In this document: one piece after another, positions 26,386-38,062 of the stretch
Position numbering within the stretch: the stretch's first letter is position 1
How the letters are laid out: each line of letters begins with the position of its first letter
Origin: Phycomyces nitens
Taxonomy: Eukaryota > Mucoromycota > Mucoromycetes > Mucorales > Phycomycetaceae
NCBI GenBank assembly: GCA_022702545.1
Contig: JAHRBC010000002.1
Location: 2,914,001-2,978,000 of the forward strand
DNA length: 64,000 nucleotides
Reading direction: 5' to 3'
Made by a program: the position numbers and the translations under genes
The notes under the pieces: model-generated
The model's input: only the letters and a program-made list of their open reading frames with translations
What the model was told of the DNA's origin: nothing
Database searches by the model: none

Positions 26386-27324
26386 ATGGTATGTCTAAAT
26401 AGTTGGTTGATTGGACTTTTTTTTTTGCTAATGACTTGGAAAAATTAGTCGATTATGCAATATAATGGTGGTTCGGTGGTGGCCATGGTCGGAAAGGACT
26501 GTGTTGCAATCGCTGCCGACAAACGTCTTGGACAGCAGTTTATGACCGTATCTACTGAATTCCAAAAGATCTTCCAGGCCAGTGAAAAGAGTTTCATTGG
26601 TTTGCCTGGTCTGGCCACAGATGTATTGACATTGTGAGTGATTCTCACCAGCAATGAAGAGACCAAGACTATTTACAATCATTGACATTAGGTCTGAACG
26701 TTTCCGATTCAAAGTCAACATGTACAAGATGCAGGAAGAGAGAGACATTGAGCCAAAGACACTTGCTCATGTCGTGTCGTCTACTCTTTACGAGCGACGG
26801 TAAGAACCATAGATCCAACCGAATTGTTGTGTCTTATGAACCTGGTGTATGTATTTCTTGACCTTTGGTCAATTAGATTCGGCCCTTACTTTGTTGAGCC
26901 TGTCGTGGCTGGTCTTGACAAGAACAACAAGCCTTTCATTTGCTCGATGGATTTGATCGGTTGTATCAACTTTGCAAAGGACTTTGTGGTGAGCGGCACG
27001 GCTGGACCTAACCTTTACGGCATGTGCGAGTCGCTCTGGGAACCCGACATGGAGCCTGAGGATCTATTCGAGACAATCTCACAGGCCCTTTTGAACGCAC
27101 AAGACAGAGATGCCTTGTCAGGCTGGGGTGCTGTAGTCCATATCATGTAAGTAGAGCCGCCTTTTTGTTTATGCTTGTGGGAAGAATTGAATAATCAAAC
27201 TGGGCTGTGGTAAATAGTACAAAGGATTCCATCATTACCCGGACACTCAAGTCACGTCAAGTAAGGGCTTCGTGTGGAAAAGAGGTATATTTGTGCTAAT
27301 CGTTATCATTATAAATAGGATTAA
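26386..27324 (+). CDS. PUP3: 20S proteasome subunit beta-3
   Basis: Six exons: 26386-26388, 26449-26633, 26692-26799, 26877-27146, 27218-27260 and 27319-27324. They give 204 residues, the usual size of beta3. It opens [13 protein letters not shown] and continues with [64 protein letters not shown] and RTLKSRQD. Beta3 is a non-catalytic ring subunit without a cleaved propeptide, as here. The start codon forms an exon of its own (ATG|GTATGT), and the last exon is 6 nt (GAT plus TAA) after a 58-bp intron with a GCTAAT branch site. Both are needed to match the family ends. Confidence 0.96.
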
Positions 27325-28538
27325 ATGTGTTGGTCCAAAAAGAGAGAGTGTGTTGAGGATGGGAAATTATCAAAGCAATAAAAGCAGGACTGCAAGTCAT
27401 CTTTTTTTTTGTCAGACCGTATTCCGTTTGGGAAGAATACGTAGTATGTGTAGTCCAACATATTGGCTCTTGAATCATTAAACAGAGGGTAGTGAAGTGA
27501 GTGTGCTTGAGTTTCTTGAGATTTATATATGCCTGTTTTTCATTCACTTTCTTCTTCTTTTATTTTTAATAATTTAAAATCTAATAAAGCAAACACTAGT
27601 CTTTATGAACAAAAAGACAATCTGGCAAGATATATCATATATTTATTATTCTTAAAGACAAGATTTGTACATATTCTGCAATAGCAAAAGACTTCTGGGA
27701 TTGTATCGGATATGTAATATATTATATCCGACCACAATCTTTAACCACCAAGATATATTGGTTGTTACTCTGATATCTCCGTATTCGCATCCCGATGCGG
27801 GAAAATGGATGTCCTAACCTACCAAAAATAAAAGAAAAAGATAAACGCACGGCCGCCTCAAGACATTCACATGTCTATCAATTTTGCTGTCAGTATTAAA
27901 TATACCCATTTATTGAGAGCCGCAAACGATTGGCAGCCATGGGTACAGCAAAACAGAACCAAAATAAAAAAACAGGTTTTAGGAAACCAGAAATGTGTTT
28001 AGAAACATGGCATTTGTCCTAGAGTGCTCAATGAACAGCTTTTTTATATATGTATATTTATCTTTGGAAGAATAAGAATAAGAAGAAGAAAAAAGTATAT
28101 TGTGAAATTGTTGGTTAGATTTCTTGAGGATTCAAACGTAAAGACATATTGTTCTTACACGTGTTTCAGGCAGAGTCCGCACTTACACTCTTGCTGTGTT
28201 CACTAGTGAAATTCACGGATCTGTAGGCAGACAAATTCATGTGAGAGGGACAAAAGGCATAGCCCTTTTTTTCTTTTTCGATCAAAGTCCTCTTTGCAAA
28301 ACCAAGGAAGAAAGATGAATGAATATTGGTCTAGGTGATTTTGATAATCATTTTTTTTTTGGATTTCACAAGCCAACACACACATTTGCTCTAGACATTT
28401 GAAATACTTTTTTTTTATGATATGAATAAAATGTCAGAAATCAATTATTAGGGTTAAGATGTATAAAGAAATGTACTACGGTAAAGAAGGAAAACCCACG
28501 ATGGGTTGTAATACGATTCGCAAGAGATTAGGGAATAT
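27325..28538. other. AT-rich convergent intergenic region
   Basis: About 1.2 kb between PUP3 and the elongase. It has a small imperfect hairpin at about 27697-27745 (CGGATAT...ATATCCG) and poly-A/T runs. No gene is seen. Confidence 0.65.
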
Positions 28539-29774
28539 TTAGATCTTCTTGCTTCTAGGCTGGACCTTGCCGCTGAGCTTCTTCTGGAGAGCGGCGGCCG
28601 ATTTTTTCTGGTAAGTGATACGATAAAAGTTGATGAAAAGCAAGAGGTAGGAGCTGAGGAGAGCACAACCAAAGATTGCAGAGGTCTCAGTACCAGCACA
28701 GCTGCCCATGTTGGGGAGATGAGGCCAGTAGGTGGCAGTGAAGTATGTGTAGGTGCAAAAGTAGATGGCGAACAAGTCAATGATGAACTGGGTGATCTGC
28801 ATGGTGGTAAGGTACTTTTTCCACCAGATCTTGGCACCAGCAGCAGTACGGAAGTAGTAGTAGTACATCAGGACATGGACAGTCAAGTTGAGGACAATTG
28901 GTACCCATGACTATAGAAAAGTTAAAGGAATATAGGATTAGAAGATGTATTGGATATAGTCAAGTGTGAATCCGTTTTGGCGGCGATTTCAAGGGTGGAA
29001 TTCCAACTCTATTCTCCAGCCCAAAGCCAGACTATACACCACCCAACCAACTCGGCCACACGGCTTCTCTTGGCCGAGAAAACAATAAAAGAAAGTTACA
29101 CTTACAACAGAGGTTTGGCCGTTGAGCTGTGTGTAGCAGAGGACCATGGTCAAACTGTGGTGGTAGTAGTGGAGGAACTCTAAAGAAGTTTATCAGAATG
29201 ATAAGCATTTCAACCAAAAAAACAAAACCCCCCAAAAAAACTTACCGAGCTTCTTCTTCTTGAGGACAAGGAAGACAGTGTCAATCAATTCCCAGTACTT
29301 GACGAGGTAGTTGAGGTAGTACAGGAGCTCCAAGGGCTGAGTCCAGGCATCGGCAGAGCAGATGGCGTGGAGAAGACCGTTTTTGTAGAGAATGGGGAAA
29401 ATCTGCTCGACCATGAGAACGAGAAGGGCACCCGAAGCAAGGGTCAAGAGCAAGTTGTGGACCTGGAAGATGAACTGGAGCTTGAAGGCGGGGACGTTGG
29501 TCATCAGGTAACGACCACCAAAGATGACGATGAAGTAGGTGATGCAAGATGCAACAACTGAAAAAAAAATAAGTTATGTTAGGCTTTACTGTTTATTGTT
29601 TTATTGTTATTGTTTACCTTCATTGACAGTTGACAGAGGTGTGACACCTACAGTGTACCTGAATGTGCTGGCTGGCTGGCCAATAACAGCCTCATATGCC
29701 TTGTTAAAGATGGGATAAAGAGGAATGCCAAAGGGAGTCTCTGGAGAGAAGTTGAGCTGCTTCAGGACTTCCAT
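28539..29774 (-). CDS. Fatty acid elongase (ELO/GNS1 family)
   Basis: Four exons in reading order: 29618-29774, 29246-29557, 29106-29179 and 28539-28910. They give 304 residues. Multiple membrane helices surround the signature KYWELIDTVFLVLKKKKL, the catalytic HxxHH box (FLHYYHH, residues 160-164), TQLNGQTSVSWVPIVLN and HVLMYYYYF. ELO proteins condense malonyl-CoA with acyl-CoA in the ER as the first step of very-long-chain fatty acid synthesis. The motif wording is closer to the yeast ELO2/ELO3 saturated/monounsaturated group than to PUFA elongases, but chain length cannot be read from sequence. The C-terminus is Lys-rich (VQPRSKKI), consistent with ER retention. All introns are GT-AG. Confidence 0.93.
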
Positions 29775-30657
29775 AACTGCCGACCAAGAATTAGAGAAAA
29801 GGTAGTGGAAAGGGAAGAGAAGGGTTAAAAGATATCGGATCGGTCAAATTATACCAAATTCGCGAATTTTTTCTATTGGATCACAAAAGCGTCTTTTTTT
29901 TTGTCTTGTCCTTTTTGCCTACTTGATTTACACAGTCCGTGTGAGTTGGAATATGATAATTATAATTATAATTAACTTTTTTTCATTCAACCTGCGATTC
30001 AGAGAGGCTCGTAATCTTTTATATATATATATGTATATATATCATCCTCCGCCACATTTTCCTTTATTATTTTTTGGGAAATCTCAAATGCTGCTGTGAC
30101 TGCCCAGCCATCATATAAAGATGACTCCAGAGACCCAAATCAGCTCAGTGTAGATTGGAATTCTAATCATCTTGTAGAGCACAGGAGCAACTTGTGAATT
30201 ATTCATGGCTAGATTTCGAATTCAATTGCCATTTTGTCATAATAATTAAAAGAGCAGGCTTGGTTGGACAGTATCCACTCTGGCCAATACGCTTTAGCCA
30301 CACTATCCCAGACATAATTAATACTCTTGATCTTTTACTTTTTATGCAAGCCATTCTATTAGTGCCACTCTATTGGCCAATCAATACTGATTTCGAGAAT
30401 TGTATTGGACAGAATTTGTCCAGCGATACATTATTATTATTATAATAATAATAATTAAAAGTGCCCAACATTGATGTCAAAACTGGCCTTGGGTTACCAA
30501 TTATACACAATGTTAAGATTTGAATTTTGAAAATGTTGGCATATCAAAAACATGTCTTTGGTGGCAGACATGATTAATAAACCCTTTTTTTCTTTTCTTT
30601 TCTTTTTTTTTTTGATTTATTTTCTTGGGTAGCAGCCAAAAATTGGCTTGGAATGGC
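29775..30657. other. Intergenic region
   Basis: 5' flank of the elongase and 3' flank of the EF-hand gene. It has a TA-rich run near 30019-30042, a TTA/TAA inverted tract at 30432-30455 and poly-T near 30585-30614. No gene is seen. Confidence 0.65.
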
Positions 30658-30749
30658 TTAGGTCTGGCCATGATAGAGTTGGCTCTGCAGATATTCATCC
30701 CAAGAAATCAAGCCACTATCATACGAAATGGCAATTGTATTAGGAGAAT

Positions 30750-30780
<31 letters not shown>

Positions 30781-31210
30781 CACTTACTCTCCATTGATAT
30801 CGTCTTCTTCCAGGACATGGTCAACCATCTCTGTTACCTCTTCTAGTGAAATAAATTTAGTCGGGTCCTCATCTCCTTCCTCAAAGTCCGTGAAGGCCGC
30901 CCTGAGCTCATGTCCATCGAGATGTCCATCTGCATTTTTATCATGTACCACAAACAGGTAGTAGACCATGTCCTTGTCTTCTACCTTGGGGGCATTTCCA
31001 TCCTTGACCAAGGCATTAATGTGTTCTTGAATATGTCTTGTGATTTGTTGAGCATCAGATGATGAAAGTAATTTTGAAAACCTACTGCTTATTCTTCAAA
31101 TCTTCTCCGTAATTGGAATGGCCAGCCTCAAAACGATGGGTGCCTGGACCAGCAAGTACCAGAGGCAATAATGAAGCAAAGAAGCAAAGGACAGGTGACA
31201 ATGTACGCAT
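30658..31210 (-). CDS. MCFD2-like secretory EF-hand protein
   Basis: Three exons in reading order: 31086-31210, 30788-31036 and 30658-30715. They give 143 residues, near the 146 of MCFD2. An N-terminal signal peptide (LCFFASLLPLVLAG) is followed by two EF-hands. Loop 1 is DKNADGHLDGHE; loop 2 is DINGDGLISWDE and is split by the second intron inside its fifth position. MCFD2 works in the ER lumen as the calcium-binding partner of the LMAN1/ERGIC-53 cargo receptor, and a similar role is inferred here. The second intron contains a (CA)n microsatellite. If it is left unspliced, the frame stops after GE and the second EF-hand is lost, which is why simple ORF calling truncates this gene. Confidence 0.85.
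30750..30777. repeat. (CA)n microsatellite in an intron of the EF-hand gene
   Basis: About 14 CA dinucleotide units, lying 37-64 bp downstream (in gene orientation) of... the intron donor side of the EF-hand 2 intron; it reads as (GT)n on the transcribed-sense strand, close to the donor. Confidence 0.95.
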
Positions 31211-31513
31211 GTCAATGGACTAGAAAAAGTGATAAAAGGAGTACAAGGCCAAGATGTCTTGCTTTATAAAACAGCAGTCCCATGGCAGAAAAGGGAGGTT
31301 GCTTTTATGCAAAAGAGAGATTGAAAAAAAAATAGAGAGAGCAGAATATATTATTTATTATTATTATTGTTGTTATTCGATCAGCATCTGTCACACTGGC
31401 CTATATGGAAACCAAAATAAAATAAAAAATAATAATTATATCATTACTCTTCTTTTTGCCTTTTTCTTCTTTACCCCTTTCTTTTATTCCTGTTGTCTTT
31501 GAGCTCTTTAGAC
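31211..31513. promoter_or_regulatory. Divergent promoter region, EF-hand gene and RhoGAP gene
   Basis: 303 bp separate two divergent starts. It is AT-rich with short TTA repeats (about 31350-31375) and a pyrimidine-rich leader (31445-31498) ahead of the RhoGAP start. No specific factor site is asserted. Confidence 0.45.
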
Positions 31514-32860
31514 ATGGATAGAAAACGCCATCGAAATCCGCTCTCCTTCCTACTGAATCACAAAAATGCTCTATGGTCCAACCTCAAGGATCCCAAGAAA
31601 GGTAGTCATCAACGTACTTGTTCTTTATCTCATCCCCACAAAGGCCCACTCAATGGTATCTTTGGTGCACCACTCGAACACGCAGCTCAATGTGGATCAA
31701 TGACTCCCCAAGGCCTATGTGTGCCTGCGATTGTCCACAGATGCTTTACTGAGATAATGGACCGAGGTAGGTTTCCCTTGCCCTAGACCATCACTCACAC
31801 TCTAAATCTAGGATTGCATGTCGAAGGGATATTTCGACTGTCAGGCGCAGCTTCCGAGGTCGATATATTAGAGCTTGAATTTGATCGGCCTCCAACCTAT
31901 GGAAAATATCTAGACTTGACACACTATGACATACATGCCATCACGGGTGTAGTCAAGAAGTATTTACGTAGTCTGCCAAGCCCTGTAATCCCGAGCGCAT
32001 ATCATGGCAGATTCCTACATTATTCAGGTAACAAGGGCTCCATGATTTATTTTTTGCGAATACTAAAAGATACAAACCATCAATTGTTGATAGACAATCG
32101 AAACAGAAATGTACAATCATTGTATAGACTTATAGAAGAGCTACCCACTGCCCACTACCAACTATTACACTATATCATGATTCTTGTGGCTTCAATTCAG
32201 AAATCTGCTCATATCAACAAAATGAACGCAGAAGCGCTTGCAATTGTTCTGACACCTGTGTGTAATGGTCTGGAGCAAACCCTAAAAACAAACTCCATCA
32301 GACGCAACGTCCGACGCATGGAAAACATGCAGAGCCTTGTACAGACCAACGCAAGGTGGACGCATGTTTGGAATCTTATGATCACCAATCATTCAGCCCT
32401 TCTCTTGGCTTGGAATACACATTCCCGTCTCGGAACAAAGACCCTTCCGGTATTGTCCTCCCATACCCCATCACCTGCTGGGCATTCGGATATTATCCAG
32501 CACAAGATGTTACAGCAGACTCCATTCCCTGACCAAGAAGATGCTCTGGACTGGTGCCTTAACCATTCACTCGTATCTCTACCAGACCAGCAGACGTCTC
32601 CACATATAGAGCAGGATCAGAAATACGGTGTTGTAGTCATGAGACGAAACAATACCGGCTACAAGGGTGGTGGTCGACAGAGACTACGGCAGCGCATGGA
32701 AGCAACCATGGATGGATCAGAAGTCTGCCTCGACACCATAATATCTGACCTCTCGATAGAATCCCTTTATGACCCACCCTTATCCCAGTCAGTTCCTTGC
32801 CATTCAACTTCTGAATCACAGAGCACCAGTGCCATGAGCATTGAGCAAGTATTAGTATAA
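31514..32860 (+). CDS. RhoGAP-domain protein
   Basis: Two exons, 31514-31766 and 31812-32860, give 433 residues. The RhoGAP domain spans about residues 50-260: FGAPLEH, VPAIVHRCFTEIMDRGLHVE, then the arginine finger in GIFRLSG (Arg near 93), a KKYLRSLPSPVIP segment and MNAEALAIVLTP. Such proteins switch Rho/Rac/Cdc42-type GTPases off by stimulating GTP hydrolysis. The C-terminal 170 residues look disordered, with basic and Ser-rich parts. A 42-bp segment of exon 1 (31602-31643) has GT...AG ends and a length divisible by three, so it may be an optional intron removing 14 residues. I chose the ATG at 31514 because no earlier in-frame ATG exists. Confidence 0.9.
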
Positions 32861-34279
32861 ACCCTGTTTGCATTTAATTTCATTTAATTTCATCTCATTT
32901 CATCTGTACATCATTCTTACCACTCCCATGTAAAGCTTTACTATTTATGTATATACCCTTTTTTTTGCTCATCTATAAATACCTTGTAATATGACATTTT
33001 GAATTATCAAAGGATCGAAGCACGCGGATCAATGTTTTCTACAGATAATGTTTGAAGGGTAATACGAGTGCAGCACATGTGTTTGATAAATGAGCCAAAG
33101 TTTCTGTTAAAATATACATGGTCTGAGAATTTGAAACAATAAATAATATTCATTAATCTTATTCTTATCTATCTATATATCTATGGGTGGCATTTATCCA
33201 GAGCTAATAAATAAATAAATAAATAGGCATTTCTTGTCATTAAAACCTAAAAGAAAAAAAGAAAAAAACCATGGATACACGTATTGCCACTCACCTGTTT
33301 CTAATGGTTTGGTCTTGTCTTGTCTTGTTTCTTTTTGGCAAAAAAAACATACAATAAAAAACGAAGATCTTTCTTTTTTGGATAATTTCAGTCGCAAAAA
33401 GGAAAGCGAATAACAATACATTTATTAAAAATGACTTTTAAAGCTTAGGCACATTAGAAATAGATACCATGATGATATACAATGTCATTCTAATGCTTAA
33501 ATACATGCGTATACATTGCAATTTGTGAGAAGATATCAATACGACTAGCATGATACAATTACACATGCCCTAGCCAGTTTCACTCTAATGATTATTGTTT
33601 AATTCTTCTTTTGTTTATTTTAATAAAGGTTGATGCCTCTTTCTCACAATATGTTTCGAATAGAGTGCGTCCAGTCTTTTTCCCAACATCCAAATTAATA
33701 TTTCGTCAAATAACTCGAGTCTTTTATGAAATAGAACAGGCTTGTAATTTACAAGACTTGCATCTCAGACACTTTAATATTGGACCTATTATTATTTGGA
33801 TTAGAAACCACTGGGGTACTTTTGCATGGAGCAAAGTGCTACAGCTAGGATGATCATTGGATTACCGGTATATTGGTTCATTAACCAGATAAATGCCTTG
33901 GCCACTACAATCATTTCGACAAAGTGCCAACATATCCATGGCGAAAAATTTAACTTGTTATCAACCCAATGCATTTTGTTATCCGTCTCATTGAAATGGA
34001 CCCAAACCCTCCAAGTTCTTGAGACAACTTGTAGAATATCTCTATAAATTATTTTCATCTTTTTAATAATACACTTTTAATGGTTCTGATATATACAACC
34101 TTTGCAAAATATAAAGAGAATCTCTATATTCTTTGATACTTTTGGGACCTTTAGTAAAGTCTTTTTTAACCTGTTTTTAAGAAATATGGCCGCCAGAGTA
34201 TACAGTATTCAAAAGTTTATTAAAAAAATAAAGATGGATAATAATAGACTTGTCGAGAAAAGCCAAGAAATGAATCGAT
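32861..34279. other. AT-rich intergenic region
   Basis: 1.4 kb between convergent RhoGAP and OYE genes. It holds ATTTC-type short direct repeats at 32872-32901, an AAAT run at about 33207-33223, and an 85-codon minus-strand frame at 33801-34058 without a motif I can name. I see no convincing gene. Confidence 0.6.
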
Positions 34280-35413
34280 TTATTTCTTGGCATCTGCTGT
34301 TTCAGGGCTATAGAAAGGATAATCAGTGTATCCAACGTCTGTTCCTCCATAGAATGTAGAGCGGTCATAAGTATTCAAAGGCCAGTCGTTCTTGAGACGC
34401 TCGGGAAGGTCAGGGTTTGCAATGAACAATCGGCCAAAACCGATCAAGGAGTTTTCCAACTTCTCGGTAGTCTCGAATGCAACCTTTGGAGAAGTTGTGT
34501 ATCCACCAGCTGTGACAAATGGGCCCTTCCAGATTTTATGGAAAGGTTCAATTGAATCGTTCTTCATGATCTCTGTTCTATCCACTCCTGTCATAGTGGC
34601 AATAAGATCGTCGCGAGGCTCGATAAAGTGAAGGTAGGCCAAATTAGGGTGTCTTTCCTGCAACTTGCTCACAATATATCCCCAGGTCTCATATGGTGTA
34701 TCGTCCTTCACGTCATGCACACCAGACCAAGGCGAGAAGCGAATTCCAGTACGATCTTCCCCAATGGCTTCAGAAACACTCTGCACAACCTCTAGAGCAA
34801 AACGTCCGCGGTTTTCAATAGATCCACCATAATTATCTGTGCGCACATTTGACACACTATTGGTAAACTGATCAATGAGAAAGCCGTTTGCGCCATGTAT
34901 CTCGACACCATCAAATCCAGCACTGATAGCATTCTTGGCAGCCTTGGCAAAGTCCTTTGAAATTTGAGAAATTTCTTCTACTTCAAGGGCATGGGGTACT
35001 TCATAATCTTGTCCGAGAGGATTTTTGCCCTCAATTGCGATGGCAGATGCAGAGACAGGAAGCTTGTTATCCAGCGTAAAGAGTGATGAGCCACCACGAC
35101 CAAGATGCACAATCTGGAGATAGATAAAGCCGCCTTTATCATGAACAGCCTTGGTAACGGTTCTCCATGATTCTATCTGTTTATCGGAAAAGATAGCAGG
35201 AGTAGAATGAATAGGTCCAGCCTCTGCACTGATACATGTAGACTCTGTAATTAGGAGACCACCTTCAGAAGCGCGTTGCTGGTAGTACTCGGCCATCATA
35301 GGGGTCGCAGTGTTGTCAGGGCCAGCACGGAAGCGGGTCTGGGGACATAAAACGACCCGATGCTTTAAAAGAGATTTTCCGACCTTGATAGGAGTAAAGA
35401 GAGCAGTAGACAT
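34280..35413 (-). CDS. Old yellow enzyme family FMN oxidoreductase, copy 1
   Basis: A single exon encodes 377 residues, a full-length OYE barrel. It starts MSTALFTPIKVG and has the flavin-side Thr in CPQTRFRA, MAEYYQQRASEGGLLI, the substrate His/Asn pair in EIHGANGF (near residue 170), RTDNYGGSIENR, a C-terminal phosphate-binding FGRLFIANPDLPERL and GYTDYPFY. OYEs use NADPH through FMN to reduce activated C=C bonds such as enones. The residue following HGANG is Phe, where yeast OYE1 has the Tyr (Tyr196) that donates a proton. The gene is intronless, unlike its 5' neighbours, and lies 20 kb from, and opposite to, two closer paralogues at 55.6 and 63.7 kb. Its promoter does not resemble theirs. 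Confidence 0.95.
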   Translation of the reverse strand: MSTALFTPIKVGKSLLKHRVVLCPQTRFRAGPDNTATPMMAEYYQQRASEGGLLITESTCISAEAGPIHSTPAIFSDKQIESWRTVTKAVHDKGGFIYLQIVHLGRGGSSLFTLDNKLPVSASAIAIEGKNPLGQDYEVPHALEVEEISQISKDFAKAAKNAISAGFDGVEIHGANGFLIDQFTNSVSNVRTDNYGGSIENRGRFALEVVQSVSEAIGEDRTGIRFSPWSGVHDVKDDTPYETWGYIVSKLQERHPNLAYLHFIEPRDDLIATMTGVDRTEIMKNDSIEPFHKIWKGPFVTAGGYTTSPKVAFETTEKLENSLIGFGRLFIANPDLPERLKNDWPLNTYDRSTFYGGTDVGYTDYPFYSPETADAKK

Positions 35414-36376
35414 TCTTTGGCTTGAGGTTGGTGTTGGGAGATGATGAATATTTTTCGATTGACATTGGGTTCCTTAAATACAAATACAAAAAAAAACCTA
35501 CGCCTACAAATTGGAAGGATTCTGAATATCCTTTTTGGGCGATGTGTCAGCAAAGTTCAAAGATTTGTTTTCTAGAATGTAAAGCGAAGATTGAAGTTAA
35601 TTTGGATAATATAGAAATACAAGCTTTAAAGTTGGTACGACATTGAAATAGTCAAAATAACATCATTACGATTGCTACCATATTGGAGATATTTGCTTGA
35701 GGGGTATGTTAAAGATATTTTTCAGTAAAGTTGATTAATAATCAGCTGTTTTTGAGCTATAATAAAGTAGCAGAACTGTGGCAACATGCCAAGATCTTAT
35801 TTACTTGGCTGATTTACCAAAGACATATGCCCCTTAAAAACGACTATAAAAATTTAGGTAGTTTTATCTGCATATTGTACATAATCTTCTTTGTATACCC
35901 AGATTCAATTCACTAAAGCAATATTTGATTTGCCACTGCAATGACAGTGCTCAAATTTATAAGTAATAAAGCCATTATGTTAAATCAAAGTTTTTTATTT
36001 GCTATCCAGGAGCCCTATATTGTTCTCTTCTGGATTATGATGTTGCACTAATCCCAAAAAAAAATTGAGCAGCCACCATTTTATATTCATGTTACAAGAT
36101 TTTCTGTTTTGTTTCGAGATATTTGATATACAAAATCAAAGCTAAATAATTGTCAATTATTAGGACATGGATCTATTGTCCCAAGTTTTTATTAAAGCAG
36201 AGATACATTGGACAGACTCAGTTGGAGAATTGATCTATTACTCCTGATATTTAATTGACTATTTAGGTATAATGTTAACAGGTATATTTATAATTAGGTG
36301 AAAAAGAAGTCTTTAAAAAAGTAGACAGAAAACAAAAAATAAATAGATATATCATATTAGAACAATGCATGATATA

Positions 36377-36816
36377 CAGTGGCTCCGGTACCAATTTGCG
36401 CTAATTAAAATTGTATTTCGCTTTTATAAAATTCCAATTTTCGCTTTTTTATTGGCCCAATTTTCGTTTTTGTTTGGTCCAATTTTCGTTTTGTACCAAA
36501 CTCAAATTACGCATTTGTTTTAAATAACGTATTTTTGTATATATGGAAGCTATTTGTGGAAGTTTTTATGAAATCATGAGTGAGCTCATGCAGTAGCTTG
36601 ATAGAAAGACTATTTAATAAACCTCTACATATACAAAAAGCATGTTTTTAAAACAAATGCGTAATTTGAGTTTGGTACAAAACGAAAATTGGACCAATAA
36701 AAAGCGAAAATTGAATTGAACAAAAACGAAAATTGGACCAATAAAAAAGCGAAAATTGGAATTTTATAAAAGCGAAATACAATTTTAATTAGCGCAAATT
36801 GGTACCGGAGCCACTG
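36377..36816. mobile_element. 440-bp foldback (MITE-like) element, Tc1/mariner-style ends
   Basis: Two arms of about 150-190 bp are near-perfect inverted repeats starting CAGTGGCTCCGGTACCAATT at each end, with TA immediately outside both ends (36375-36376 and 36817-36818). TA target-site duplication and a CAGTG terminus are typical of the Tc1/mariner superfamily. Each arm contains several copies of a CCAATTTTCG motif; the right arm has one extra unit. The centre (about 36545-36620) is unique and non-coding, so movement would depend on a transposase encoded elsewhere. Confidence 0.85.
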
Positions 36817-37799
36817 TAAATAAAATATATACTACATTTGTGTAAATTCAAAAAAAAAAAAAATACATTTTATAGCCTATTTCTCAGCTTTCTTTTCATT
36901 TTTTTAAGAAATTCCATGTATACAACAATATTTGGAATTTTCTAGTATTATTTGATCCATCCTAAGCATACTTTGGTAAGAATATTCTTGATTGCTGATT
37001 GTCGACGACCGCACTAGAGTTTTGGATATGTACTTTAGCAAACATATGAAATGCAATATATAACCAAAGCTTATTCAGTATTTGGCCTAAAACTTGCAAG
37101 CATTAAAGAAAAAACAAGTCCAATAAGGAGCCAACACTGTCAAAGATCCATAGTAAAGAATATTCCAGATATAGATCATTCACGGTAGTAACAAGGCTTG
37201 GCCAAGTTTTACCACTTTTAAGAAATGCCATTTGGATTTTAAACTTTTAATTACTGCGGATAAATTGAGTCAAATCCTTGGAAATTAACACCAAATTCCC
37301 GGTATTTTTTTTTGCTGACATTTCATGACTACATTAATGCAAAAAAGAATGTTAAAAAGTATTATTTAGTAGACAATATACAAGTATGAAAAGCTGTTCA
37401 ACACAAAATTCATCATCAATTATCCTTCTTAAATCCTTGAACACTTTTAGAGTTATGGATATCTCTAGTAAATTAGGGGACATAACACTTGGCAATAAAC
37501 CCGGAAAAATTTAGACCGAGTAAAGAGATGAGCATTATGTCTGGACCACTAGTAAGAAATAATTAATGGCTGGAATTATCTTGAGTTTGCTTTATTTTAT
37601 TTTTTGTCATGTTACTCCAATATTCAGCATATGTTGTAGAACCGTTCCATATTTGAAAGATATGTGTCTTGTTTTCCCATTGTCCCACAAGCTAGAATCC
37701 CAAAACGCTAAGAATATTGAAGATGTGATGTTGAGAGGATATCTGACCTATGGTATGCTGTGCGGTATGACCCAAAGGTCCTTTGAGTGGGAGTAAAGC

Positions 37800-38062
37800 T
37801 ATGTACATGTATTTAAAAAGGTTAGGGGGATGAATCAAGGTAGCAGTATTCACAGCTATACAGAAAAATATAACAATAAGGGTGATTATCTAAAAGTTTC
37901 AGACAATGCAGAATGAGCAGAGCAGCCAATGCCCTCTGAAGTATATATATAGACTCTAGGGGGGAAAGAGGTGTTTTATTCAATTAGTTGATACTGATTT
38001 ACTATCGCCAAGGGTTCTACGGTGTCACTGTCTATTAAAGTAATCCCATTTGGGCGCCAAGC
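37800..38062 (+). other. Possible solo LTR or LTR end with primer-binding-like site
   Basis: A TATA-like TATATATA at 37940-37947 is followed by a GC-richer stretch and TTTGGGCGCCAAGC at about 38048-38061, which resembles the junction of an LTR with a primer-binding site. No second LTR or gag-pol frame is found, and ends and target duplication are not clear. Tentative. Confidence 0.2.

Noticed and set aside
27697..27745. Imperfect hairpin CGGATAT...ATATCCG
   Set aside because: Short and AT-rich; such hairpins are expected by chance here and nothing links it to a function.
33801..34058. 85-codon minus-strand frame with Trp-rich segments
   Set aside because: No recognisable family and surrounded by stops; could be repeat-derived but not supportable.
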